DNA from: Lachnospiraceae bacterium
GTDB taxonomy: Bacteria; Bacillota; Clostridia; Lachnospirales; Lachnospiraceae
DNA length: 45,195 nucleotides
NCBI GenBank assembly: GCA_910576125.1
Contig: CAJTHM010000033.1
Coordinates: 1 to 45,195, forward strand
Direction: 5' to 3'
Under the pieces are notes generated by a model. That model made no database searches and was not told where the DNA came from. It saw only the letters and a program-made list of their open reading frames with translations. This document shows, piece by piece, positions 24,360 through 31,115 of this stretch (position 1 is the stretch's first letter; each line of letters begins with the position of its first letter). Position numbers and translations under genes: made by a program.

Positions 24360-25314
24360 CTTTTTTATCCTCTATCAATTTTAAAATATTATCCGGCAGC
24401 TCCACATTTCCTCCCAAGGCCGGGAACAGCACCTGTATCTGTCGGTCAGCATCAATAGATGCATAAATCTCCACGCCTTTATCCATCAGATTGCAGAGTT
24501 TTTCAAGGCTTTTTTCAGCTTTCCATCGTTCCTCTCCATCTTGCAGGACTGTATCCTCATTCTTATTCTCTATTTCCTTTACTGCTTCGGATAAATAATG
24601 ATTCTTCAAAACATTAAAGCTTTCTATGCTTGCCTCCAGCATATCGTTCTGTAGTTCCTGACTCCTCAATATTTCCTCTTGCTGTTTTAGGTTCAGTAAA
24701 TGCGACTTCACCTGTACCGCCTTATCCACCAGCATTGCCAAGTTATTCAAGATATAACCAACTGCCGCTGTTCCAGAAGCCGCCATAATTAAAAAATTAA
24801 GCCACTGTGACCCTACATCCACAGTATTGTACCTAATTTCACCATCTTCATGTTGCAAAAATGGACATTGGCAGAAAATAAAGTCAATCTCCTTCAAATA
24901 TGCCATATACTCTTTAAGTGAACCACAAGGAGGCATCTTTACATCGATTCCATTCTCATTTGATGTTATATCCAAACCCTCATACAATTCAATTACAGCC
25001 TGCATTTTATCAAAGATTTCTTTTTGCTTTTTAAGCAGTTTGCTTCTTATGTTCGAGTCAATTCTCGGATTTATCTCTTCTCTCACAAATACAGGAATCA
25101 TAGCATAAAAATCATCCACATAATCCTTTAAAAATGGAATCTGGCGAATAATTGTCATTGACTTTTTGCAAGCTTCCCAATGCCGCATTTCAAACCCCTG
25201 ATTGTTCGCTAAACTTGCAAAATCTAAACCGCCAATATCACCAATGCACTCTTTGCATAAATAATAAATATTGTATAACCTCATTTTGCTCAAATCCCCC
25301 GGTAATATTTTCAT
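24352..25314 (-). CDS. AT-rich moron protein with one membrane segment, unknown function
   Basis: A 320-residue protein not recognised by me. It has many Cys in the first 40 residues, a single hydrophobic segment at about 169-188 (WLNFLIMAASGTAAVGYILN), and coiled coil on both sides (about 100-115 and 195-260). Base composition is far more AT-rich than its neighbours. It has its own ribosome site (GAAAGGTG) and its own terminator and is inserted between the late regulator and the terminase genes. These are the marks of a moron, a gene often expressed in the lysogen for host fitness or exclusion of other phages. The role is unproven. Confidence 0.75.
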   Translation of the reverse strand: MKILPGDLSKMRLYNIYYLCKECIGDIGGLDFASLANNQGFEMRHWEACKKSMTIIRQIPFLKDYVDDFYAMIPVFVREEINPRIDSNIRSKLLKKQKEIFDKMQAVIELYEGLDITSNENGIDVKMPPCGSLKEYMAYLKEIDFIFCQCPFLQHEDGEIRYNTVDVGSQWLNFLIMAASGTAAVGYILNNLAMLVDKAVQVKSHLLNLKQQEEILRSQELQNDMLEASIESFNVLKNHYLSEAVKEIENKNEDTVLQDGEERWKAEKSLEKLCNLMDKGVEIYASIDADRQIQVLFPALGGNVELPDNILKLIEDKKEG

Positions 25315-25438
25315 GCTATTATATCACCTTTCTGTCTTCTACACAATACCATTTTATTCAACAGAAAAAGACACAGCGTTCTGCTATGCCTCTTTCCTTG
25401 TCTACTACGACTTGATACCATATTACCACATCAGAAAC

Positions 25439-25464
25439 GGACAATGTGGACAAAACGGACAAAC
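25439..25464. promoter_or_regulatory. Three 9-bp direct repeats (GGACAA) after the late regulator gene
   Basis: GGACAA begins at 25439, 25448 and 25457 with exact 9-base spacing, on the minus strand read as three TTGTCC. They lie in the gap after the arpU-like stop and upstream of the moron and terminase genes. On the minus strand the last TTGTCC could be a -35 box with TATGGT 16 bases on. A late activator site is the simplest reading, by position. Confidence 0.5.
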
Positions 25465-25887
25465 TTATTCTTTTTCAAAAAATCTTTCCAGTTCCTTCCG
25501 CACGCTATCCGCAGTAGCCCTCCTTCCCATCCTTACGGCCACCTGCTCCCACGTCATCCCCACCAGATACTTGTACCGTATAATCCTCTGCATCCGGATA
25601 GGAACCGTCAGCAGCCACTCGTCCACCTGGCGCCTGACACTCGCTGCTTTGGCCTTGCGCTGCTCCAGCAACCTTTCTTCATAGCGTAGGCGACTGTCAT
25701 CCTTCACGGTAAATGCCGTCCCCTGAACCTTAAAATGCTGCTCTATATAAGGGTACTCATGGGAGGAGCCCTTCACGCTGTCCTGAATGATGGTCTTCGT
25801 TTTCTGGTTCAGCCTGTTGATTTCCCTTTCGGTCTCCTTAAGCAGTTCACAGGCATCTATGTAATCCTGTAGTATCGTCTTGTCCAA
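25465..25887 (-). CDS. ArpU/RinA-like late transcriptional regulator (DUF1492 type)
   Basis: About 140 residues with a coiled N terminus and a C-terminal sigma-region-4-like helix-turn-helix (about 95-138: RIIRYKYLVGMTWEQVAVRM then RRATADSVRKELERFF). Such proteins switch on late genes. The TTG at 25887 is the likely start (GGGAGGAGG precedes it); a GTG at 25905 overlaps the ribosome site itself. It stands just before the packaging genes, with 9-bp repeats after its stop. Confidence 0.85.
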   Translation of the reverse strand: MDKTILQDYIDACELLKETEREINRLNQKTKTIIQDSVKGSSHEYPYIEQHFKVQGTAFTVKDDSRLRYEERLLEQRKAKAASVRRQVDEWLLTVPIRMQRIIRYKYLVGMTWEQVAVRMGRRATADSVRKELERFFEKE

Positions 25888-25934
25888 TCGCTGTCCTCCT
25901 CCCACATATATGTGCCATGCATATCTTTCTCATT

Positions 25935-25948
25935 TTGCACCGGTGCAA
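25935..25948. promoter_or_regulatory. Perfect 14-bp palindrome TTGCACCGGTGCAA
   Basis: It lies in the short gap between the 32-residue ORF and the late regulator gene. A second palindrome, CACATATATGTG, is at 25903-25914. Perfect symmetry suggests a dimeric protein site controlling the regulator, but a weak terminator stem cannot be excluded. Confidence 0.35.
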
Positions 25949-25949
25949 C

Positions 25950-26048
25950 TTATTCCGCTCCTTGCCCCCTTGCCAGCTCCTCCTCAATCCTACGTGCCTC
26001 GAGGAAATTCAGGAAATCCGTCAATATCTCGCTGGGCCTCTTCTCCAT
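25950..26048 (-). CDS. Small 32-residue protein, unknown
   Basis: The product is MEKRPSEILTDFLNFLEARR followed by a short Glu/Ala-rich end; it is acidic and helical. GAGGAGGCG stands before the ATG at 26048, with good spacing, and the frame sits neatly between two genes of the leftward operon. No recognisable family. Confidence 0.55.
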   Translation of the reverse strand: MEKRPSEILTDFLNFLEARRIEEELARGQGAE

Positions 26049-26060
26049 TCTCACGCCTCC

Positions 26061-26375
26061 TCATCTGCCCAGAAAGGTGCCCGCACATGCGCTGACCGGG
26101 CAGCCTTCACATATCGCATCAAGCTCCTCCTGTTCCGCCACCTCCATCGGATGGCGGCACAGCTTGTCGCATACATGCGCCGCCACGTCCTCCAGCCTGT
26201 CTTTCCAGCCCTCCAGCTGGTCCGGGCCCATGCCGCAGTCCTCATAGGCCTTCAGCTTGCAGAGGCACCCGTACAGGATCTGGCCTGTCTCCTTCGTGAT
26301 TGCCTGCCCCTCCTGCAGCCTTTCCCACGGCAGCCCCTTCACCTGCCATCTGCCGGATTCATCCTTTTCCGTCAT
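26061..26375 (-). CDS. Small Cys-containing phage protein, unknown
   Basis: About 104 residues (MTEKDESGRWQVKGLPWERL at the start). There are Cys at CLCKLKAYEDC in the middle and CEGCPVSAC near the end, which could hold a metal. Proteins with this WQVKGLPWERL-like opening are frequent in early operons of clostridial phages without known function. The ATG at 26375 has a purine-rich site (GTGGGAAGG) and overlaps the endonuclease gene by 17 bases. Confidence 0.75.
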   Translation of the reverse strand: MTEKDESGRWQVKGLPWERLQEGQAITKETGQILYGCLCKLKAYEDCGMGPDQLEGWKDRLEDVAAHVCDKLCRHPMEVAEQEELDAICEGCPVSACAGTFLGR

Positions 26376-26955
26376 CCTTCCCACTCCTCTGCCCCTCCTT
26401 CTTCTGCTCTATCTTCCTCATGGCGCGTCTTATGCTGACTTCGCTGTCGTCCCACGCATACGCATATCCGTCTGGCGCGAACGCGCCTTTCGCTTTCCCG
26501 TTGCACCGGTCCATCACCGTCTGGTAGCTCATGTAGTTCCGCCTTGCGGCCTCCCGCGCGGAAGGGTACACCTCCACCAGATACCCGTCCCTGTCTATCT
26601 TCGCCACCGGCCTGCGCCTGGACTTCGCGCCGGTCAGCAGTCCCAGCTCCCGACTGCTTATGTAGGCGATGTTGTTCAGGTAGTTGTCCGACTGGCAGCC
26701 GTTCTTATGGTACGGTACATGCCCTTTGGGCGGAGGCCCCAGGAACGTCAGGGCCACCAGCTGCATCAATACCTCCTCCTTGGGTTTCCCATCCCTGGTC
26801 AGCTTCACCACCAGGCGCTGGCTGCCGGACATCTTCCTGTGGTATGGGCTCAATGCCCGCGTCCTGCCGGAAAGATATACGCGCCGCACGTTGCCCTCTT
26901 TGTCCACCTGGTACTTCCCGCCATATCCCGGGATGTCAGTCCATGTCCCTACCAT
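26359..26955 (-). CDS. NUMOD4/HNH homing-type endonuclease
   Basis: About 198 residues. The N-terminal NUMOD4 motif reads TWTDIPGYGGKYQVDKEGNV (about 4-23). The HNH-like core has PPPKGHVPYHKNGCQSDNYL, and the C-terminal NUMOD1 helix-turn-helix is SAREAARRNYMSYQTVMDR. It would nick or cut DNA and spread as a selfish gene, or help packaging. GGAGGGGCAGG precedes the ATG at 26955. It overlaps the end of the Dam gene. Confidence 0.87.
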   Translation of the reverse strand: MVGTWTDIPGYGGKYQVDKEGNVRRVYLSGRTRALSPYHRKMSGSQRLVVKLTRDGKPKEEVLMQLVALTFLGPPPKGHVPYHKNGCQSDNYLNNIAYISSRELGLLTGAKSRRRPVAKIDRDGYLVEVYPSAREAARRNYMSYQTVMDRCNGKAKGAFAPDGYAYAWDDSEVSIRRAMRKIEQKKEGQRSGKDDGKG

Positions 26956-27775
26956 CCTGCCCCTCCGGTTCTGCCTGCGCATCATGCTCATAGTTCATCC
27001 ATACCACCTCCTGCCGCGCCTTCCCGCCTTCTGCACAGCTGGCGAAGCACTTTTTGTGCCATCCCCGCAGATAGTCGTTGTACATGTCCGACTCATAGCC
27101 GGATATCATCATCTTCGCCTGGCTCTGTCTGGCCGTCTCCAGGAGCTCCTCGTGATCCGCGTCCTCCATCTCATGCCTGTACTGCCTCCGGTTCCGGGTG
27201 CCCAGCAGATACGGCGGGTCTATATAAATAAAAACATTCGGCGAATCAAACCGCCGTATCACTTCCAGCGCCGGCCGGCACTCTATCTGGACTTTCCGCA
27301 GCCGCTCGGCCGCCTCTATGATCCATACCGGCAGCGCGTACCAGTTCCAGAGGGCGTACATCCTCTCCCTCCCGGTGGCATCATACTTCCATCCGCTCTT
27401 GTATCCGTCATTCCGGGAACCGTAGGCCTGCCACATCCTGACCAGGAAACGGCATGCCTTATGGAACCTGTCGTCCCCCGGAGGTATCCCCGTGATCGGT
27501 GTCGGCCTGAAGGAACCGTCATACATCTCCCTGCTGTACGGTGTCGTCATCACCAGCCTGGCCAGGTATTCCGAATCCTGTTGGATGCACCTGAACAGGT
27601 TCGCCACATCGCCGTCCAGATCGTTGACCGTCTCGATGCGCGAGGGCGGCTTGCTGAACAGCACCGCCCCGCTGCCGAAATACGGCTCCACATAGCTCTT
27701 GTGCGGCGGGATCAGCCCCACCAGCTTCACGGCTATGTTCCACTTGCTACCCGGATATTTCAATATTCTCCGCAT
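26936..27775 (-). CDS. DNA adenine methylase (Dam, D12 class)
   Basis: A 279-residue N6-adenine methyltransferase. The N-terminal LKYPGSKWNIA and FGSGAVLF (about 33-40) bind S-adenosylmethionine, and DPPY (Asp186) is the catalytic motif. It could protect phage DNA from host restriction or mark it for replication control. No cognate restriction enzyme is visible; the adjacent endonuclease is of the homing type. Confidence 0.93.
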   Translation of the reverse strand: MRRILKYPGSKWNIAVKLVGLIPPHKSYVEPYFGSGAVLFSKPPSRIETVNDLDGDVANLFRCIQQDSEYLARLVMTTPYSREMYDGSFRPTPITGIPPGDDRFHKACRFLVRMWQAYGSRNDGYKSGWKYDATGRERMYALWNWYALPVWIIEAAERLRKVQIECRPALEVIRRFDSPNVFIYIDPPYLLGTRNRRQYRHEMEDADHEELLETARQSQAKMMISGYESDMYNDYLRGWHKKCFASCAEGGKARQEVVWMNYEHDAQAEPEGQDGRDMD

Positions 27776-27778
27776 CTC

Positions 27779-29080
27779 CTATCCTTTCTTCTGCAGCTCC
27801 TTCAGGAACTCCACCAGTTCAGTCTCGCTGTTCGGATACCTGCTGTACCTCTCATGCCTCTGCCATTTGCCGCTGCCATACTGACCCATGGGAGGCTTCG
27901 GGCCGCCCACTAGATGCAATAGGCCGGATTCGCAGAAGCCGTGGCACTTCGTGCCCTCCTCATGATAGGCCTCCACAATCAGCCGGGCACCGTTATTGAA
28001 ATCGTATTTGTAGTAGTCCATCCCGATGTTGTCGTCCCTGTACCAAAGGCCCCAGTCCTTGTAGGACTTCAGCCATTCCTTGCGCTGGTCGTTGTTCCTC
28101 AGCGGCGGCAGGGGAGGCTGCTCCCTCTCCTCCGGCTCCGGGCCGGCCTCCGCAGCCTCCATGCGGCGCACCATGTCCGTCAGGGCATCCACTATGATGG
28201 CCAGACGCCTGAACATCTGGCTCTCCAGGACGCTCCCATCTTCCTCCGATGCCTTCAGGAAATCGTCCAGCATCTTCTGCTCCTTGGCCAGCACCCTCTT
28301 CACCTCTGCCAGTTCATTTGTGGCATCTTTATCCGGTTCCTTTCCAGGCGCTCCGCCATCCTCAGCCTCCTGTGGGACAACGGTCTCCACCAACTCTGGT
28401 TCAGGTGCGGTCCCATCCAGTTGCGACGTCGCAACTTCCTCCACAGGCTCCAGCTCCCTGTACTCGGCATCCGGGATTCCATCCTGCCCCTCTGCCATCT
28501 CCCCATGCCCGCTCTCAGGAAGCAGTTCCGGAAAGTCCTCCACATCCATCTGCCCCGGCAGCTGCTCTTCCGGCTCCTTCTGCGGTTGCGACGTCGCAAC
28601 TTCCTCTACGGGCTCCGCTTCCGGTTTTCCTTCTGCCGGGGCCTCCGTAACGGGATTCTCCGCCATGGCGGTCTCCTGCCCCTCCTTCAGCTTCTCCTGC
28701 CTTGCCTGCCGCTTCACTTCCCGGACCTGCCTGACCGTCATGTCCGGGGTCACTTTCGCTTCCAGCTCCGACGGCATGTTCAGCATCTCTATCAGGACGC
28801 CCTGGGAATAGCCCTCCCATTTCGCATCTATCTCCTTGCTGTGGCCGCCTATGGAGTACTTCCGGTTGATCGCCTCGAACCGGCACGCCATGGTATAGTC
28901 CATGTGCAGTTCCTCCCTCAGGTACCCGTCCAGGCTGTCGTACTGCCTTGTCCACAGCTTCTCGTCCATCATGCGGCGCAGCAGGTAGCCCAGCAGCACC
29001 GCGTCGCCCGCCGACCGCCTCATGACGCTCTTTATCGCATCGTCAAGTATCCGGTATTCACTGTCCATCGCATACATCAT
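27779..29080 (-). CDS. Replication-region protein of unknown function with low-complexity centre
   Basis: A 433-residue protein. The N-terminal domain (about 1-125, with YLREELHMDYTMACRFEAIN) looks like a folded DNA-interacting helical domain. The centre (about 140-260) is a Glu/Pro-rich linker, and the C-terminal domain (about 335-433, YKDWGLWYRDDNIGMDYYKY) is compact. The linker contains the stretch PVEEVATSQ twice, and both copies are coded by DNA containing the exact palindrome GTTGCGACGTCGCAAC. GGAGGTAACCG precedes the ATG. Confidence 0.75.
   Translation of the reverse strand: MMYAMDSEYRILDDAIKSVMRRSAGDAVLLGYLLRRMMDEKLWTRQYDSLDGYLREELHMDYTMACRFEAINRKYSIGGHSKEIDAKWEGYSQGVLIEMLNMPSELEAKVTPDMTVRQVREVKRQARQEKLKEGQETAMAENPVTEAPAEGKPEAEPVEEVATSQPQKEPEEQLPGQMDVEDFPELLPESGHGEMAEGQDGIPDAEYRELEPVEEVATSQLDGTAPEPELVETVVPQEAEDGGAPGKEPDKDATNELAEVKRVLAKEQKMLDDFLKASEEDGSVLESQMFRRLAIIVDALTDMVRRMEAAEAGPEPEEREQPPLPPLRNNDQRKEWLKSYKDWGLWYRDDNIGMDYYKYDFNNGARLIVEAYHEEGTKCHGFCESGLLHLVGGPKPPMGQYGSGKWQRHERYSRYPNSETELVEFLKELQKKG
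28420..28435. repeat. 16-bp palindrome GTTGCGACGTCGCAAC, copy 1
   Basis: Perfect palindrome inside the coding sequence of the linker in the 433-residue protein (encodes VATSQ on the minus strand). Identical copies are at 28585-28600, 42581-42596 and 43382-43397. Confidence 0.7.
28585..28600. repeat. 16-bp palindrome GTTGCGACGTCGCAAC, copy 2
   Basis: Second coding copy, 165 bases from the first, again encoding VATSQ. Four identical copies of a 16-bp palindrome in 45 kb cannot be chance. The two intergenic copies overlap promoter elements, so a shared DNA-binding protein is plausible. Confidence 0.7.
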
Positions 29081-29102
29081 CGGTTACCTCCATTCCCGAA
29101 TG

Positions 29103-30491
29103 TCAACCCTTCTCCAAAACATTCTCCACCCTCGCCTTTAAGGCATTCAGCAGCTCTGCCTGGCAGTCGCCTTTTGCACCCAGCGCCGCCATCACATCCT
29201 CGTCCACGCTTCCGGCCACCACCAGGTGATGGACGAACACTGTATGCCCCTGCCCCTGCCTGTGGAGCCTCGCATTGGCCTGCTGGTAGAGTTCCAGGCT
29301 CCAGTTCAGCCCGAACCATACCACGTCGCTCCCTCCCTGCTGCAGGTTCAGCCCGTATGCCACGCTTGCCGGGTGGGCCATGAGGATGTCGACCTCATGC
29401 CCGTTCCAGGCCTCTATGTCCCGGCTGCCCTCCAGGCGCCTGACCCGCAGCCCCGTCTTCTGCAGCGCACGCTCCAGCCTCTCCAGGTCATGCTGGAAAT
29501 TATAGAACACCAGTGCCGGCTTCCCGTTCAGCTCCTCCACCAGCTCCATGAAGGCTTCCACCTTGTTGTCATGGATCTCAATGACCTCCCGTTTCCCGTC
29601 CTCCGTCATGTTATACACGGCGCCGTTCCCCAGCTGCAGCAGCTTGTTGCTCAGCACTGCCGCGCTCCCTGCATCCAGCGTCGTGCCCCCGAACTCGAGG
29701 ATCCTCTGCCTCTCCATCTCGTCATAAGCCTTCTGGGCCTTCGTGTCCAGCCTTATGTACCTGGTATTGTCCATACGGGCCGGGAGCTCCAGGTAATCCT
29801 CAGCGGAAAGGCTGATGCATATGTCCCGTATCCGTTCCTGTATCTCCCTCTCCGCGCCGGTCCGGAGCTCATAGCTGAAAATCGTCGTCGCATTCCGTTT
29901 GCCTGGGACGAAAAACCGGTTCCTGTATTCCGTGATCGTCCGTCCGAGCCTCTTCCCGCCGTCCAGCAGGTAGATCTGCGCCCACAGGTCGATGTAGCCA
30001 TTGGACGCTGGCGTGCCCGTCAGCTCGTACAGGCGTCCGATGTGGCCCCGGATGCTCCGCAGGGACTTGAACCTCTTCGCCTGATGGCTCTTGAAGCTGC
30101 TGGACTCGTCTATCACGACCGTGTCGAAAGGCCAGTCGTTCCGGTAATGGTCCACCAGCCATGCCACGTTCTCCCTGTTGACCACATACACATCGCCTGG
30201 CGACGCCAATGCCCGGATCCGCTTCTTCAGGCTGCCCAGCACCGGCACCACCCTCAGGAGCCTCAGGTGCTCCCACTTCGCCTGCTCCCGCGTCCAGGTG
30301 TCCTCCGCCACCTTCTTCGGGGCTATGACCAGGGACTTCCGCATCTGGAACCGGTTGTACTTCAGGTCGTTCAGCACCGTCAGTGTGGTGACCGTCTTGC
30401 CGAGCCCCATGCCCAGGAACAGCGCCAGGGCCGGCTCCTGTAGCATCCTCTGGATGCAGTACCTCTGGTAGCCGTGCGGCATGAATCTCAT
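29103..30491 (-). CDS. SNF2-type DEAD/H helicase
   Basis: About 462 residues. RecA domain 1 has Walker A GMGLGKT (27-33) and Walker B VVIDESSSF (about 130); domain 2 has QANARLHRQGQ (about 403-413, motif VI). It is an ATP-driven DNA translocase typical of clostridial phage replication modules. The ATG at 30491 overlaps the VRR-NUC stop (ATGA) with GGAGGAGCGG before it; upstream in-frame codons belong to the previous gene's region. Confidence 0.93.
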   Translation of the reverse strand: MRFMPHGYQRYCIQRMLQEPALALFLGMGLGKTVTTLTVLNDLKYNRFQMRKSLVIAPKKVAEDTWTREQAKWEHLRLLRVVPVLGSLKKRIRALASPGDVYVVNRENVAWLVDHYRNDWPFDTVVIDESSSFKSHQAKRFKSLRSIRGHIGRLYELTGTPASNGYIDLWAQIYLLDGGKRLGRTITEYRNRFFVPGKRNATTIFSYELRTGAEREIQERIRDICISLSAEDYLELPARMDNTRYIRLDTKAQKAYDEMERQRILEFGGTTLDAGSAAVLSNKLLQLGNGAVYNMTEDGKREVIEIHDNKVEAFMELVEELNGKPALVFYNFQHDLERLERALQKTGLRVRRLEGSRDIEAWNGHEVDILMAHPASVAYGLNLQQGGSDVVWFGLNWSLELYQQANARLHRQGQGHTVFVHHLVVAGSVDEDVMAALGAKGDCQAELLNALKARVENVLEKG

Positions 30492-30820
30492 GGCCGCTCC
30501 TCCGTTCCCGGGAGCCCCCTCGTGCGGGCCGGAACCGGGATCCCCGAGGACAGGCTGGCCAGGAACAGGTCCACGTCCTCCCGGGAGTCTGCGGAATCCG
30601 CCAGGCATCCCAAGGCCCGCAGCCGGGCGATCCGATAGGCCTGTTCCCTCCTGGGCTTCTTGCCCGGGGCCTTCAGCTCCAGGAATCCGATCCTCCCTCC
30701 CGGCAGCACCACCAGCCTGTCGGGCACCCCTGTGCACCCTGGGGAGACGAACTTGAGCGCCATGCCCCCCATCGCCACCGCCCTGTCCACAAGGTACCCC
30801 TCAATCTCTTTTTCCCTCAT
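30488..30820 (-). CDS. VRR-NUC domain nuclease
   Basis: About 110 residues, a stand-alone VRR-NUC (PD-(D/E)XK) domain: GVPDRLVVLPGGRIGFLELK carries the catalytic Asp and the Glu-x-Lys, and REQAYRIARLRALG follows. These nucleases act on branched DNA and are commonly paired with the SNF2 helicase, as here (overlapping genes). The ATG at 30820 directly follows GGAGGAGAG. Confidence 0.9.
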   Translation of the reverse strand: MREKEIEGYLVDRAVAMGGMALKFVSPGCTGVPDRLVVLPGGRIGFLELKAPGKKPRREQAYRIARLRALGCLADSADSREDVDLFLASLSSGIPVPARTRGLPGTEERP

Positions 30821-30970
30821 CTCTCCTCCAATCCGCCCCTTGCTTCCCGGGGCCCTCTCCCTTATGCATCCCTCGCGTATGCGCACGCGCATATTGTTTA
30901 TATAAATCAAGGGTATCAAGGGTATATGTATCCCTTATTTCCCTTTATATTTTATCTATATAGAAAAGAA

Positions 30971-31115
30971 TGTTACAATGTTACAGATAGGTACCGTCCC
31001 AGTATTTACCAGCGTTTCCGTGTAAACATTCGATTGTTACAATGTTACAGAATGTTACGGCTGCCTGTAACATTCCGCCAGAAGCCGTTACGCGGAAAAA
31101 GGGGGGCTATGTTAC
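30971..31115. other. Iteron-like TGTTAC repeats, candidate replication origin
   Basis: TGTTAC occurs at 30971, 30979, 31035, 31043, 31053 and 31110, with the inverse GTAACA at 31067. Several are in the pair TGTTACAATGTTACA with an 8-base period. The stretch 30890-31000 is AT-rich. The cluster lies between the primase/helicase gene and the nuclease/helicase genes and overlaps the last codons of the primase. Iterons next to the initiator gene are a common phage origin design. Origin function is inferred. Confidence 0.55.

Noticed and set aside
25315..25438. A promoter just upstream of the moron gene
   Set aside because: AT-rich words such as TAAAAT and TTGAAT occur, but no pair with acceptable spacing, so no promoter is annotated there.
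26936..27775. Restriction-modification system formed by Dam and the adjacent nuclease
   Set aside because: The neighbour has NUMOD4, HNH and NUMOD1 motifs of a homing endonuclease, not a restriction enzyme. Dam alone is common in phages.
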